63,282 nucleotides of DNA, taken from Prevotella sp. Its GTDB lineage: Bacteria; Bacillota; Clostridia; Oscillospirales; Ruminococcaceae. Location: assembly GCA_023663025.1 (NCBI GenBank), contig JAMPIC010000013.1:1-63282 (forward strand), given 5' to 3'. The position numbers and the translations under genes were made by a program. The notes beneath the pieces are model-generated. The model was not told where the DNA came from, did no database searches, and saw only the letters and a list, made by a program, of their open reading frames with translations. The number at the start of each line of letters is the position of its first letter. The stretch's first letter is position 1. Below, in pieces: positions 30,125 through 38,891 of this stretch.

Positions 30125-30213
30125 TTGACAAACGCGGAATTTTGCGGTATACTGACGATGTGAATTTTATTTTTCGCCGCGTTTGTGACGTCACTGCGCG
30201 GCTGTTTTTTGCC
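30125..30213 (+). ncRNA. Candidate short RNA with own promoter and terminator, antisense to early genes
   Basis: TTGACA at 30125-30130, 17 bp, TATACT at 30148-30153. About 20 bases after the expected start, GCCGCG...CGCGGC (30177-30202) forms a hairpin followed by TGTTTTTT. A transcript of about 50 bases would result. The ~270-bp gap between the genes at 29759 and 30285 also holds the palindrome at 30099-30118; weak minus-strand frames there have no start signals. Confidence 0.45.
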
Positions 30214-30284
30214 CGTGTATTTATCGTACCCGCACTCTTCGGGCATGGGCGCGAGTTTGTCCGGGACGAGACTTTCGACAGCAC

Positions 30285-30725
30285 TCAGCAGTTTTTATAG
30301 TCAATGTTCTCCTCCTCCCGGGCAAACAGCTCCAGCGCTTCGGGAACGTCCAGAGTTGTGTTGATAAACGTTTTGAAGAAATCTTCTCTCCACCCGAACA
30401 GTATGCCGCTGATATGCGCGTCCCGCGGAAGCTCTTTCGGGACTTCCCGCGCATATCGGGGATCATATTTCATGTATCTGCTCCGCAGAAATTTCCACAG
30501 GCATTTTTCCCATGCCCGCCGCTGCCTGTCGCTGAACGGCGGGTGTCCCAGCCCGCGGCGCTTGACGGTATCCTCGTAAAACGCGTTCAGGACGGTGTTG
30601 TTGATGTTCAGATGATAGCTGTGCTTCAAGGTGTACGAACACGCTCCCGAAAAAATATCGGTCTTTCGGTTTTCGCGTTCCCTTGCCTCTTTTTCGCGCT
30701 CCTCCCTGCTTTTTTCACGGGACAT
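30285..30725 (-). CDS. Conserved-looking phage protein of unknown function
   Basis: A 146-residue protein with a charged N-terminal helix (REEREKEARERE), then SYTLKHSYHLNINNTVLNAFYEDTVKRR and a long helical part (RQRRAWEKCLWKFLRSRYMKYDPRYAREVPKELP), ending in an acidic helix. It has no signal peptide or membrane segment. AGGAAAAACT precedes the start. It lies early, between the small DNA-binding genes and pcfK. No function assigned. Confidence 0.7.
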   Translation of the reverse strand: MSREKSREEREKEARERENRKTDIFSGACSYTLKHSYHLNINNTVLNAFYEDTVKRRGLGHPPFSDRQRRAWEKCLWKFLRSRYMKYDPRYAREVPKELPRDAHISGILFGWREDFFKTFINTTLDVPEALELFAREEENIDYKNC

Positions 30726-30767
30726 AGTTTTTCCTCCTTGCCGCTGATTTAAGTATGTATGACCGTC

Positions 30768-31058
30768 CTAAACCGCGCCGCGATTGGCTCCCTCCAGCAC
30801 CCCGACGTTGAGGTACCAGCGCACAAACTGAGCCGTCGGAACGCAGTACGCCTTGTTGGCTTTTCCCGATTTGCGCCATGCGAAACCGAACGCTCCGCCC
30901 TCTACCGCGGCGCGGACGCTGTTTTCGTCCATGCTGAAAAAATCCGCAACCGCGGGAATAGGTATCCGCAGCGGATACCGCTCGATCAGCGCGTCGATCT
31001 TGTTAAGATCGTCATTCAGAAATGACATGACCTTGTTGGCTGCTTCCGCATTCGGCAT
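30768..31058 (-). CDS. Small HTH/excisionase-like DNA-binding protein
   Basis: A 96-residue protein with a winged-helix-like pattern: PIPAVADFFSMDENSVRAAVEGGAFGFAWRKSGKANKAYCVPTAQFVRWYL, in which a recognition helix is followed by the FGF...YCVPTAQFVRW wing typical of excisionase and MerR-like small phage regulators. It lies 14 bp after the Cro-like gene. Possible roles are excision or early control. Confidence 0.65.
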   Translation of the reverse strand: MPNAEAANKVMSFLNDDLNKIDALIERYPLRIPIPAVADFFSMDENSVRAAVEGGAFGFAWRKSGKANKAYCVPTAQFVRWYLNVGVLEGANRGAV

Positions 31059-31072
31059 ATCCGCTCACTCCT

Positions 31073-31261
31073 TTATCTCCTGATTTTGAGATAATCCGCG
31101 ATCGCCTGCGCTATGTTCTCGTTGCCGGAACAGCCGCTTATGAACGACCTCACGCTGCTGTAGCCGTAACCGATAGCCTCCGCGAGCTGCTTCTGGGTCA
31201 TTCCGCGAAGCGCAAGCTGCTTTACGATTTCCGCCGTAAATGAATTTTTTGCCATTTTCAT
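31073..31261 (-). CDS. Cro-like helix-turn-helix regulator
   Basis: A 62-residue protein (MKMAKNSFTAEIVKQLALRGMTQKQLAEAIGYGYSSVRSFISGCSGNENIAQAIADYLKIRR), a minimal XRE-type HTH with recognition helix SSVRSFISG. It is divergent from the CI-like repressor with a 266-bp control region between. This is the place of a Cro protein. Start chosen at the ATG ending 31261 (GGGAG three to nine bases upstream); 31255 is an alternative. Confidence 0.75.
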   Translation of the reverse strand: MKMAKNSFTAEIVKQLALRGMTQKQLAEAIGYGYSSVRSFISGCSGNENIAQAIADYLKIRR

Positions 31262-31311
31262 CGACTCCCGTAACATTTGTTAAATTTTATCGAATTATAC
31301 GCGCAATAGCA

Positions 31312-31340
31312 TTGACAGATACGCCGAAATGTGTTATAAT
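31312..31340 (+). promoter_or_regulatory. Promoter in the lysis-lysogeny control region
   Basis: TTGACA at 31312-31317, 17 bp, TATAAT at 31335-31340, facing the CI-like gene about 190 bases downstream. It is probably the repressor and cargo promoter. Confidence 0.75.
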
Positions 31341-31443
31341 ATAGTCGCCACAACAAATTAATACCACATTAACTGTAAAATGTTTCCTTTTACGGTCTGT
31401 TTCATTGCACCCGTCAATTGTTATTGCGTTATGGTTATATTAT

Positions 31444-31494
31444 ATTGCATTTTAGTGCAATTGTCAATATAAATTTGCATCAAAATGCAAATTT
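31444..31494. promoter_or_regulatory. Candidate repressor operators
   Basis: Two inverted repeats of the same half site: ATTGCA-TTTTAG-TGCAAT (31444-31461) and AAATTTGCAT-CAAA-ATGCAAATTT (31471-31494, ten perfect base pairs). They lie immediately before the CI-like start and are likely operators. Confidence 0.6.
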
Positions 31495-31527
31495 ATAAAT
31501 TTGCAACAAATTTCATGGGGTGATTTT

Positions 31528-31887
31528 GTGTTTTATGACAAATTTATAGAATTATGCGATAAAAATAACGAAAAACCGTCTGTTCTGCTTAAACAGCTTG
31601 AGTTTAGCTCCGGTAATTTAAAAAATTGGAAAAATGGAGCAAAAGTAAACTCGGATATTCTTATATCGCTTTCAAGACATTTTAATGTTTCTGTAGACTG
31701 CCTGCTCGGACTTGACAATAAACCGGACAGGCAAGAAAAAAGCTCCGCACTTGAATTAACAAGCATAGAGCAGAGATTGCTTACAGCATTCAAAGAGTTA
31801 TCTCATGATGAACAGATGTCCGAAATCGGTCGTATTGAACTTATGGCTGAACAAGCAGTTAAAGCCAAGAACACCGAAACCGCATAA
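31528..31887 (+). CDS. CI-like XRE-family phage repressor
   Basis: A 119-residue protein from the GTG at 31528, which has GGGGTG five bases upstream. N-terminal XRE HTH: FYDKFIELCDKNNEKPSVLLKQLEFSSGNLKNWKNGAKVNSDILISLSRHFNVSVDCLLGL, then a short helical tail. It lacks the LexA-type self-cleavage domain, so induction would need another route. It stands divergent to cro and probably maintains lysogeny. Confidence 0.82.
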   Translation: MFYDKFIELCDKNNEKPSVLLKQLEFSSGNLKNWKNGAKVNSDILISLSRHFNVSVDCLLGLDNKPDRQEKSSALELTSIEQRLLTAFKELSHDEQMSEIGRIELMAEQAVKAKNTETA

Positions 31888-31943
31888 AAATGATTGTATG
31901 CAATAGCATAAGATTGAAATAAAAATTTACGGAGGAATTTAAA

Positions 31944-32600
31944 ATGAAAAAAAGATTACTTATTTTGGGACTTACAGTCTTAACACTTTCAATGTCAGCA
32001 TGCAAAGATGATACGGCATCAACTAATGAAACTGAGGCAAGTTCCGATACATCTTCAGCTATGGTATCGGATAATACAGAAGAGGCAAATGAACAACCGG
32101 AAGATGACATGGTGTCTGATTATATCAATAATGAAATGTCGGCATATAATTGGAATTTTGGCATGAACGAAAACGATTTTAAATCCAATGTGCCTGATGT
32201 TACATTCAGTATGAATAACGATATGTCTTTTGTCTCTGAGACCGGAAGCTATAAAGTAATCGATTCAGACAGCACCGTTGATTTTCATGGAAAAGAAGCG
32301 TACATACAAGCTACGTTTGTAGATGATGGACTATTTCTTTTAGCATTTGTTTTTAAGTTTGATGACGGTTCTATAACCGATACTCCCGCAAAAGACTTTT
32401 ATACAGAAAAAAGTTTTGAGTATTTTGATATGTTTGGCGCTCCCGATTCAACTGAATCTGAAAATGGAATTTTAAATACAGATGACTCAAAATGGCGTAC
32501 TCAAAATAGCGGGTTTGTAAGTTTGCGCTGCCTGGAAAACAAGCCGGACAGAATAATATCATATTCCGGCACAGTTACAATTACTTTTGCAAACAACTAA
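31944..32600 (+). CDS. Prophage-borne surface lipoprotein
   Basis: A 218-residue protein with a lipoprotein signal peptide (MKKRLLILGLTVLTLSMSAC; lipobox Cys at residue 20), an acidic Ser/Thr-rich linker and an ~140-residue beta-rich domain from NWNFGMNENDFKSNVPDVTF. GGAGGAATTTAAA precedes the ATG. It is expressed from the lysogeny side. Such lipoproteins often block DNA entry of related phages or change the host surface; this is inference. Confidence 0.75.
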   Translation: MKKRLLILGLTVLTLSMSACKDDTASTNETEASSDTSSAMVSDNTEEANEQPEDDMVSDYINNEMSAYNWNFGMNENDFKSNVPDVTFSMNNDMSFVSETGSYKVIDSDSTVDFHGKEAYIQATFVDDGLFLLAFVFKFDDGSITDTPAKDFYTEKSFEYFDMFGAPDSTESENGILNTDDSKWRTQNSGFVSLRCLENKPDRIISYSGTVTITFANN

Positions 32601-32646
32601 AGAATTATATGCTTAGTTAAATTTTAAACTTTTGGAGGAATATAAA

Positions 32647-33726
32647 ATGGATTTTATCGATGAAATCAGACAGTTCAGCAAAAGGGTTGACAGCTTAAAG
32701 GACAGCCTTACCACCGAAGAAGCGACCAAAACGTCATTGATAATGCCGTTCTTTTCTCTACTCGGATACGACGTGTTTAATCCCGATGAGTTTGTTCCCG
32801 AATATACCGCCGATGTCGGAATTAAAAAGGGCGAAAAAGTCGATTATGCCATTTTAAACAACGGCGAACCCGTGATCCTCATTGAGGCAAAATGGGTCAA
32901 GGAAGAACTCCAGAAGCACGATTCGCAGCTGTTCCGCTATTTTGGCACGTCCAAAGCTAAGTTTGCCATACTTACAAACGGCATTACATATCGCTTCTAC
33001 ACCGACCTTGAAGAAGCCAATAAAATGGACGAAAAGCCGTTTTTGGAAATCAATATGCTTGACGTTAAGGAAACTCAGGTTGCGGAACTTAAAAAATTCA
33101 AAAAATCGGCGTTCAGCATTGATGAAATTTTCAATACGGCTTCTCAGCTGAAATACTCAAATGAAATCAAAAACGTTTTTGCTCAGGACTTACAAAATCC
33201 GAGCGACCAGCTTATAAAATATTTTCTCTCTTCCGTATACAGCGGTCAGAGGACGCAAAACGCAATTGAAAAATTCCGTCCGATCGTTAAGCAGTCGCTT
33301 AACCAGTTTATAAGCGAAATGATGAACGACAAAATCAAGACCGCTCTGGGCGCGGAAGAAACAAATCAAATGCAGGAAGCTTCTTCAAGCGAAGCCGAAG
33401 CTGCCGCTCAGCCCTCACAAGTGAAGGACGCGCCTAAAATTGTTACTACCGAAGAAGAACTGGAAGCATTTTTTATAATTAAAAATATGCTTAAAGATGT
33501 TGTGCCCATGAACGATATTGCATATAAAGACAACGAGCGTTACATGGCTATTTTGTACAAAAATAAGACCACGCGCTGGATATGCAGACTGTACTTTAAC
33601 AGTTCAAAAAAGTTTATAACTATCCCGGACGATAATAAAAAAGATGTGCGTATAGATATTGATTCTGTTTACGATATTGAGAAGCACAAAGAGGAACTTA
33701 TTGCTGCTTTGAATAGGTATCTGTAA
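32647..33726 (+). CDS. Stand-alone HsdR-N-like restriction endonuclease domain protein
   Basis: A 359-residue protein from the ATG at 32647 (GGAGGAATATAAA upstream). Residues ~20-140 match the N-terminal nuclease domain of type I restriction subunit R: EEATKTSLIMPFFSLLGYDVFNPDEFVPEYTADVG, GEKVDYAILNNGEPVILIEAKWVK (PD-(D/E)XK residues Asp, Glu-Ala-Lys) and YRFYTDLE. No helicase domain follows. The C-terminal ~90 residues form a separate beta-rich domain (RYMAILYKNKTTRWICRLYF). It lies in the cargo region with other accessory genes, as a probable phage-defence or regulatory nuclease. Confidence 0.85.
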   Translation: MDFIDEIRQFSKRVDSLKDSLTTEEATKTSLIMPFFSLLGYDVFNPDEFVPEYTADVGIKKGEKVDYAILNNGEPVILIEAKWVKEELQKHDSQLFRYFGTSKAKFAILTNGITYRFYTDLEEANKMDEKPFLEINMLDVKETQVAELKKFKKSAFSIDEIFNTASQLKYSNEIKNVFAQDLQNPSDQLIKYFLSSVYSGQRTQNAIEKFRPIVKQSLNQFISEMMNDKIKTALGAEETNQMQEASSSEAEAAAQPSQVKDAPKIVTTEEELEAFFIIKNMLKDVVPMNDIAYKDNERYMAILYKNKTTRWICRLYFNSSKKFITIPDDNKKDVRIDIDSVYDIEKHKEELIAALNRYL

Positions 33727-33760
33727 AAATATTTATTTAAAAGCTTTTGGAGGAATAAAA

Positions 33761-34777
33761 ATGTCAAAGAAAACCAAAAAATGTTTTTTTATTTGTCCTA
33801 TAGGTAAACCCAACAGCAACGTTCGCAAACGTTCCGATAATGTCATGAAACACCTTTTAATCCCGGTTTGCAGCGCAAAAGAATATGAGGTTATTCGAGC
33901 AGATAAAATATGTTCAGCAAATAAAATAAGTGCAGATATTGTAAATCATCTTGAAAATGACGAGTTGGTTATTGCTGACTTAACAGGTCTTAATGCAAAC
34001 GTTTTTTACGAAATCGGTTATCGCAGGGCTAAAAATTTGCCAATAATACATATCGCAAAAACCGAAACAATACTTCCTTTTGATACAATTGACGACAGAA
34101 CACAATTCTATGATTTGACTGATTTAAATATGGTAGAAGATTTCAAACAAAGGCTTGTAAAAGTCATTGAGTCTTTACAACCCGCTAAAGCATTCGAAAC
34201 GTTAGACACCTCAGAAACAACTTCTGAATCTAAAATGACAAAAAATGATGTAAAATCAATTTTAGGTATTGGGGAAGTCAAAATAATTCCTATAGATAAT
34301 ATAGGCGAAGCAGGCATTAAAATATACTGGAGAAATAACTCAAATAACGTTATTAAAAGCGTAACATTTTATTTGTTAATCCCTAATATTTATAATGAGC
34401 CTGTTACAGTTTTACCTTGTAAACTAACTGGACCTATAGAACCGGTTTCAAAGTGTATAAAAAATTATTCGAAATATTATAGAGCCAACCCTCTTTATTA
34501 CAAGACTCAAGACGAAAAGTGGGAACCTTTATTTTTATCAACGGATAATGGCTATAAAAAATTATCATATACAAGTTATAATTCTGAAAGCGGACAGCAT
34601 ATAAAGAATTATATATCAGAGGAAAACTATGACAAAATTGCATTTCAAGCAAAATTTGATGAAATAATGCATAGCTCAGCAGCACATAGTATAAAGATAA
34701 TATCAGCCAAGATTGAATATATGGACGGAACAATTGTAAATATTGATAACGATGCTATAAAATATGCTTGTTTTTAA
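33761..34777 (+). CDS. Nucleoside deoxyribosyltransferase/TIR-like protein with beta-sandwich C-terminal domain
   Basis: A 338-residue protein. Residues 1-150 fit a family related to nucleoside 2-deoxyribosyltransferases and TIR domains: CFFICPIGKPNSNVRKRSD, YEVIRADKI, DELVIADLTGLNANVFYEIGYRRAKNLPIIHI and PFDTIDDRTQFYDL. The N-terminal fold is known from defence-associated proteins. Residues ~175-338 form an FxLYD-like beta sandwich (VTFYLLIPNIYNEPVT, KIEYMDGTIVNID). GGAGGAATAAAA precedes the ATG. It is next to the integrase. A defence or NAD-related role is plausible but not shown. Confidence 0.75.
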   Translation: MSKKTKKCFFICPIGKPNSNVRKRSDNVMKHLLIPVCSAKEYEVIRADKICSANKISADIVNHLENDELVIADLTGLNANVFYEIGYRRAKNLPIIHIAKTETILPFDTIDDRTQFYDLTDLNMVEDFKQRLVKVIESLQPAKAFETLDTSETTSESKMTKNDVKSILGIGEVKIIPIDNIGEAGIKIYWRNNSNNVIKSVTFYLLIPNIYNEPVTVLPCKLTGPIEPVSKCIKNYSKYYRANPLYYKTQDEKWEPLFLSTDNGYKKLSYTSYNSESGQHIKNYISEENYDKIAFQAKFDEIMHSSAAHSIKIISAKIEYMDGTIVNIDNDAIKYACF

Positions 34778-34793
34778 TTATTAAGGAGACTAT

Positions 34794-35888
34794 ATGCCCA
34801 GACCCAAAAAATCCGCCCCCAACAGGGCGAACGGCACATACGAATACAAAGCCGCCATTGGAAAGACTTTCGACGGAAAAGCAATCCGCAAAAGCTTCTA
34901 CAGCCCCATAAGCCTGGAGGACGCTAAGCGAAAAGCCGAGGAATACAAGGTGAAACAGGCGGTTATTGATACGGTCGGAGTGACCGAGGAGACCGCCTCC
35001 GATATCTCTTTCGGCGATTGGGCGAACAAGTGGCTGACGGTGTATAAAAAGCCGTATGTTACCGCAAACACTTACCGTCTGACCTATGAAAACTTTGTTG
35101 TTAAGCATATTATCCCGTACTTCGGCGGCGCAAAGCTGAAAAATATCCGAAGCATTGATATTCAGCAATTTTTCGACAAGAAGCACACGGAGCTGTCGCA
35201 GTCGTCTTTGGATAAAATCCATATATGTCTTTTTGGAATATTTGATAAAGCAATAGACAACGACCTTATCGTTAAAAATCCCGTAAAGAACGTCGTTTAC
35301 AAGAGCACAAAGGAAAAGAACGCCAAACACGTTTGGACTGACGAACAGATACTGACCGCAAAGCCGTTTTTCGCGGAAAAACTTCCCGAAGTCGTTCTTA
35401 TGCTCGATACAGGACTGAGGCGCGGCGAAATGCTTGGTCTGATGTGGTCTGACATTGATTTTGAAAATAAAACGCTGACTGTTAAACGTTCCGTTACGGA
35501 CAAGCAGCGCGGGGGAGTAGAGATCAGTCCTCCAAAAATGGAAAGCTATCGAACAATACCCATACAGACGGATCTGTGCGATGTCTTACAAAGTTTACCG
35601 CATTCATGCGAGTATGTTTTTCCAAATACTCTGAAAAGCATACAGTCTCCGCGTATCTTCTCCAAACGCCTAAAAAAAGCTATGACCTGTTTTTGCGAAC
35701 AAAATCCCGAAATTCCCGAATTGACCGCCCATGAACTGCGGCATACCAGAGGAACGCAGTTAAGAAGAAACGGTACCGACATCTACACCATACAAAAAAT
35801 AATGGGTCACAAGGACATAAATGTGACCGCAAATATCTATGTGCATGACGAGGTTGAAGCTACAAGAAAAGCGGCAAATATCGTCTGA
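34794..35888 (+). CDS. int: Tyrosine-type phage integrase
   Basis: A 364-residue integrase with an AP2-like N-terminal arm-binding domain (GTYEYKAAIGKTFDGKAIRKSF), core-binding domain (FGDWANKWLTVYKKPYVTANTYRL...) and catalytic domain with R in DTGLRRGEML, HELRHTRGTQLRR and the GHKDINVTANIYVHD motif with the nucleophilic Tyr. It recombines attP with the 3' end of a tRNA-Ser gene. The att site lies 142 bp downstream. It is the last gene of the prophage. Confidence 0.95.
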   Translation: MPRPKKSAPNRANGTYEYKAAIGKTFDGKAIRKSFYSPISLEDAKRKAEEYKVKQAVIDTVGVTEETASDISFGDWANKWLTVYKKPYVTANTYRLTYENFVVKHIIPYFGGAKLKNIRSIDIQQFFDKKHTELSQSSLDKIHICLFGIFDKAIDNDLIVKNPVKNVVYKSTKEKNAKHVWTDEQILTAKPFFAEKLPEVVLMLDTGLRRGEMLGLMWSDIDFENKTLTVKRSVTDKQRGGVEISPPKMESYRTIPIQTDLCDVLQSLPHSCEYVFPNTLKSIQSPRIFSKRLKKAMTCFCEQNPEIPELTAHELRHTRGTQLRRNGTDIYTIQKIMGHKDINVTANIYVHDEVEATRKAANIV

Positions 35889-36029
35889 TTTTTGCGAAAA
35901 ACTTACGACAGCCTTACGACATAAAGTTATGTTTTTACTCTTTTGTATTCATTTTGCGGGTTGAGAAATTTGTTCTGGTAAACAATTTTGCGTGTATTAC
36001 AGCTGTTTTGATGAAAGTATTAATTTTGT

Positions 36030-36085
36030 CTCGAAATCAAGTAGTCCGCAAGGGCTCGTGGGTTCGAATCCCACCGCTTCCGCCA
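36030..36085 (+). other. attR: 3' part of tRNA-Ser(CGA) left by prophage integration
   Basis: The sequence from CTCGAAATCAAG through the variable arm, TTCGAATCCC T-arm and acceptor end to CCA at 36085 is the 3' portion of a tRNA-Ser. The bases before 36030 do not complete the anticodon stem. It is thus the duplicated end of the target gene. The intact tRNA-Ser should be at the left prophage end, outside the window. The region 35889-36029 between integrase and attR is AT-rich and holds nothing else recognised. Confidence 0.85.
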
Positions 36086-36087
36086 GC

Positions 36088-36136
36088 GAAAACTCCGCAA
36101 ACTCTTTTGTAAATTGAGTTTGCGGAGTTTGCTTTT
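36088..36136 (+). terminator. Terminator downstream of the tRNA-Ser site
   Basis: A 13-bp perfect stem ACTCCGCAAACTC / GAGTTTGCGGAGT (36092-36104 with 36116-36128) followed by TTGCTTTT. It is the terminator of the original tRNA gene. Confidence 0.85.
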
Positions 36137-36374
36137 AAATTGTATTTTATTTTGCCATTTTGTTTTGCAGCTTCCCCGATAAAAATTATCTTGCTGTAGT
36201 GCCGCAACTTTTTTATGTCCTCTCACCGGACGCATTGACAACGAAGCGCATTTGTGATAAAATTTAATTGGATATCATGCGATCTTTCGTAATGCTGCAA
36301 ATTACGGAAGTCTCTTGCGTCTGCTAAAATCAAAGCAATATGAATATAAAAATCCGAAAGGAAGTCTTAAATAT

Positions 36375-37277
36375 ATGAGCAGGAAATGCTTTACATGTAT
36401 AGCTTTTGCCGCCGCGCTTTTATCAGCGGCTTGTTTTGCCGGCTGCCATAAGGTGGAGGAGACCGCCGTCACCGAAACTCTCTCCCCTCCCACGGTTATG
36501 ACTACCTCGGAGGCTGTTCCCGTTATGGCGACCGTCTCCGAAACGGAAACCGAGACCGAAGCCGAAACAACTACAGAGACCGAGACGGAAACCGCTCCCC
36601 GCGTTATCGTCCCCAAACTGGAGTGGAACAGTCTGGACTGGAACAGGGAATTTATGGAGGATACCATTTTCGTGGGCGATTCGGTATGCCGCGCACTCTA
36701 CGTCTACAACGACCTGCTGACCACAAAACAGGTGGCTGCAACAGGCGGCGGCGCGGCGCGGAATATTTACGACTACACCTTTAAAATGGAGGACAACGAG
36801 TTCACCCTGCGGGAGGCGGCTGAATATTACAAGCCGAAAACTTTCTTCCTGTGGATGGGAATAAACGACATCAACATGACCGAAAGGGACGTTTACGCAA
36901 ACAACCTGAAAGCCATCGCCGAGGATATGCTGTCCATCTCTCCCGAAAGCAAGGTGGTCATACTCAGCATGAGCCCCACAGCCGACTACCACGAATGGAA
37001 CGCGAACGAGCGTATCCGCGACTACAACGCGGCGGCTAAGGAAATGTGCGAAGCCATAGAGGGCGAGGAGATTTACTATCTGGACATTCAGGATATTCTT
37101 TCCGACGAGGAGGGATATCTGCTGCCCGAGTGCGACAGCGGCGACGGTATGCATCTGTCCCAGATGGCGTACACCCGGCTGCTCAGCTACATAACGACCG
37201 CTATGGACGAAGCCTCTCCCGCAGAAACGTCTGCGGCGGAAACGGAAGAAACTCTCCCCGAACAGCCTGCCGAATAA
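36375..37277 (+). CDS. Secreted SGNH-hydrolase lipoprotein
   Basis: A 300-residue protein from the ATG at 36375 with AAAGGAAG upstream. Lipoprotein-like signal (FAAALLSAACFAGC), a Thr/Glu-rich linker (ETETETEAETTTETETE), then an SGNH/GDSL hydrolase: block I FVGDSVCRALYVY, Gly in ATGGGAARN, block III LWMGINDINM, and final GDGMHLSQMAY with the catalytic Asp-x-x-His. It probably removes acyl groups from cell wall or plant polysaccharides. It is followed by a related esterase after 32 bp. Confidence 0.85.
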   Translation: MSRKCFTCIAFAAALLSAACFAGCHKVEETAVTETLSPPTVMTTSEAVPVMATVSETETETEAETTTETETETAPRVIVPKLEWNSLDWNREFMEDTIFVGDSVCRALYVYNDLLTTKQVAATGGGAARNIYDYTFKMEDNEFTLREAAEYYKPKTFFLWMGINDINMTERDVYANNLKAIAEDMLSISPESKVVILSMSPTADYHEWNANERIRDYNAAAKEMCEAIEGEEIYYLDIQDILSDEEGYLLPECDSGDGMHLSQMAYTRLLSYITTAMDEASPAETSAAETEETLPEQPAE

Positions 37278-37309
37278 ACACACGGAAGCAGCCTTTTGGA
37301 GGTCACTGA

Positions 37310-38797
37310 ATGCTTAACAAAAAAATTCTTTGTACGGTTCTCGCGGCGGTGCTGACGGTGCTTTTCCCGTCCTGCCAAAAGGTGGACGAAGCCGCTCCCG
37401 AACAGATATATTACATAGAAGCTTCGGAACGGCTGTATATTCCCGAGGAAATCGCCGAAGCCGATGCGGAGACGGGAACAAGCGAAACAGTGCCGGAGAC
37501 CGAAGATATAACGGAAACTGTTTCGGAAACGGCGGAGACCGTATCGGAAACAGCTGAAACGACCGAAACAACCGCGTCGGAAACGGAAACCGAGACGGAG
37601 ACGGAGGCTGCAACGGAAACTTCCGCGGAAACAACGTCCGAAACCTTTACCGAAACCGAGACCGAAACTTACACGGAAACCGAACCGCAAACCGAAATAA
37701 TCACGGAAACTCTCCCCGTCACCGAAATCACCGTCTCCGAAACGCAGCCCGCAGAGGCGGCGGAGCTTTACGAAGCCAGCTATCCCGCGGAAAGCAGTTA
37801 CGTCAAGCCTTTGGGCAGGACGTTCATGAGGGACGGCGCGCGTATACTGTCCCACACCTGTTCGGGCGTGGAATTTGCTTTCAGGGGCACGGTCGCGGAC
37901 GTCACCCTCACCAGCAACTGCAAGACCTCCAAAGCGCGTGCGGCTTTCTACGTCAACGGCGAGCTTGTAAAGGAAACCATGCTGGAAAAAGAAGAGGAAA
38001 CCTTTCGGGTGTTTGAAAGCGAAAAGTCCGAAAACTGCATAATTTCCGTGGTGAAGCTGTCGGAGGCGGCGTACTCGAACATAGGCGTGAAAAGCATTCA
38101 CGTCGCCTCGGAGTACGGGATAATCCCCACCCCCGCAAGAAGCCGGAAGATAGAATTTATCGGCGACAGCATAACCTGCGGCTACGGCGTAGACGCGGCG
38201 GATCAGTACGAAGCCTTTGCCACGACCAACGAAAACGGCGAAAAAACCTACGCCGCCCTTGTGGGAAAGCACTTCAAGGCGGACTACAACGTCATTTCCT
38301 GGAGCGGTATCGGGGTGTATTCGTCCTACACCGAATCGTCGAAGCCGAACCAGAGCTTCCTCCTGCCGCCCATTTACGGAAAGACCGCTCCCAACGAGCT
38401 TGCCAATGATATGTGGGACTTCTCCCAATGGCAGCCGGACGTGGTGGTAATCAACCTTGGCACAAACGACAACACCTGGACAAGAGGCATTCAGGAACGG
38501 GTCGACCTGTTCGGGGACGCATACTACAAGTTCATCGAACAGGTGCGCGAAGCCAATCCGAACGCCTATATAATCTGCTCGCTGGGCGTTATGGGCAGCA
38601 AGCTGCTCCCCGAAATCAAGGAACAGGTGGCGCTGTACTCCTCCAATACGGGAGACTACAGGATAACCGCTTTCGAGTTCGACTACCGTGACGGCGTGAA
38701 CGACGGCTTCGGCGCGGGTTTCCACCCCAGCGCGGTAACTCATCAAAAAATGGCTGACAAGCTGATACCCTTTATTTCGCAGCTGATGGGTTGGTGA
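37310..38797 (+). CDS. Secreted carbohydrate esterase, CE2-like, with Thr/Glu-rich linker
   Basis: A 495-residue protein with a lipoprotein signal (LAAVLTVLFPSC), a ~110-residue Thr/Glu/Ser-rich linker, a jelly-roll domain (~165-260; SHTCSGVEFAFRGTVADV) and an SGNH domain (FIGDSITCGYGVD, NLGTNDNTW, GFHPSAVTHQKMAD). The order jelly roll plus SGNH is that of CE2 acetyl esterases from rumen and gut cellulolytic clostridia. It likely deacetylates xylan or mannan at the cell surface. GGAGGTCACTGA lies before the ATG; it is probably co-transcribed with the previous gene. Confidence 0.88.
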   Translation: MLNKKILCTVLAAVLTVLFPSCQKVDEAAPEQIYYIEASERLYIPEEIAEADAETGTSETVPETEDITETVSETAETVSETAETTETTASETETETETEAATETSAETTSETFTETETETYTETEPQTEIITETLPVTEITVSETQPAEAAELYEASYPAESSYVKPLGRTFMRDGARILSHTCSGVEFAFRGTVADVTLTSNCKTSKARAAFYVNGELVKETMLEKEEETFRVFESEKSENCIISVVKLSEAAYSNIGVKSIHVASEYGIIPTPARSRKIEFIGDSITCGYGVDAADQYEAFATTNENGEKTYAALVGKHFKADYNVISWSGIGVYSSYTESSKPNQSFLLPPIYGKTAPNELANDMWDFSQWQPDVVVINLGTNDNTWTRGIQERVDLFGDAYYKFIEQVREANPNAYIICSLGVMGSKLLPEIKEQVALYSSNTGDYRITAFEFDYRDGVNDGFGAGFHPSAVTHQKMADKLIPFISQLMGW

Positions 38798-38891
38798 ATA
38801 CGGCGGAAACCGACATACGCCGACAGGCTGTTTTGTTAAAAGTGCACAAAAAAGCAATATATTATTCTGCGAGGAAATTTATATAAAATTA

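Noticed and set aside
30007..30284. Two overlapping minus-strand frames in the gap after the 30285 gene
   Set aside because: Neither has a ribosome binding site; the strong plus-strand promoter and terminator explain the region better. One (MPEECGYDKYTG...) has fairly natural composition and may deserve a profile search.
36020..36241. Minus-strand 73-residue frame across the tRNA fragment
   Set aside because: Covers attR and the terminator hairpin; typical spurious call over tRNA sequence.
37187..38857. 556-residue open frame on the minus strand over the CE2 esterase gene
   Set aside because: Antisense shadow of a Glu/Thr-repeat gene; no ribosome binding site and low-complexity composition.
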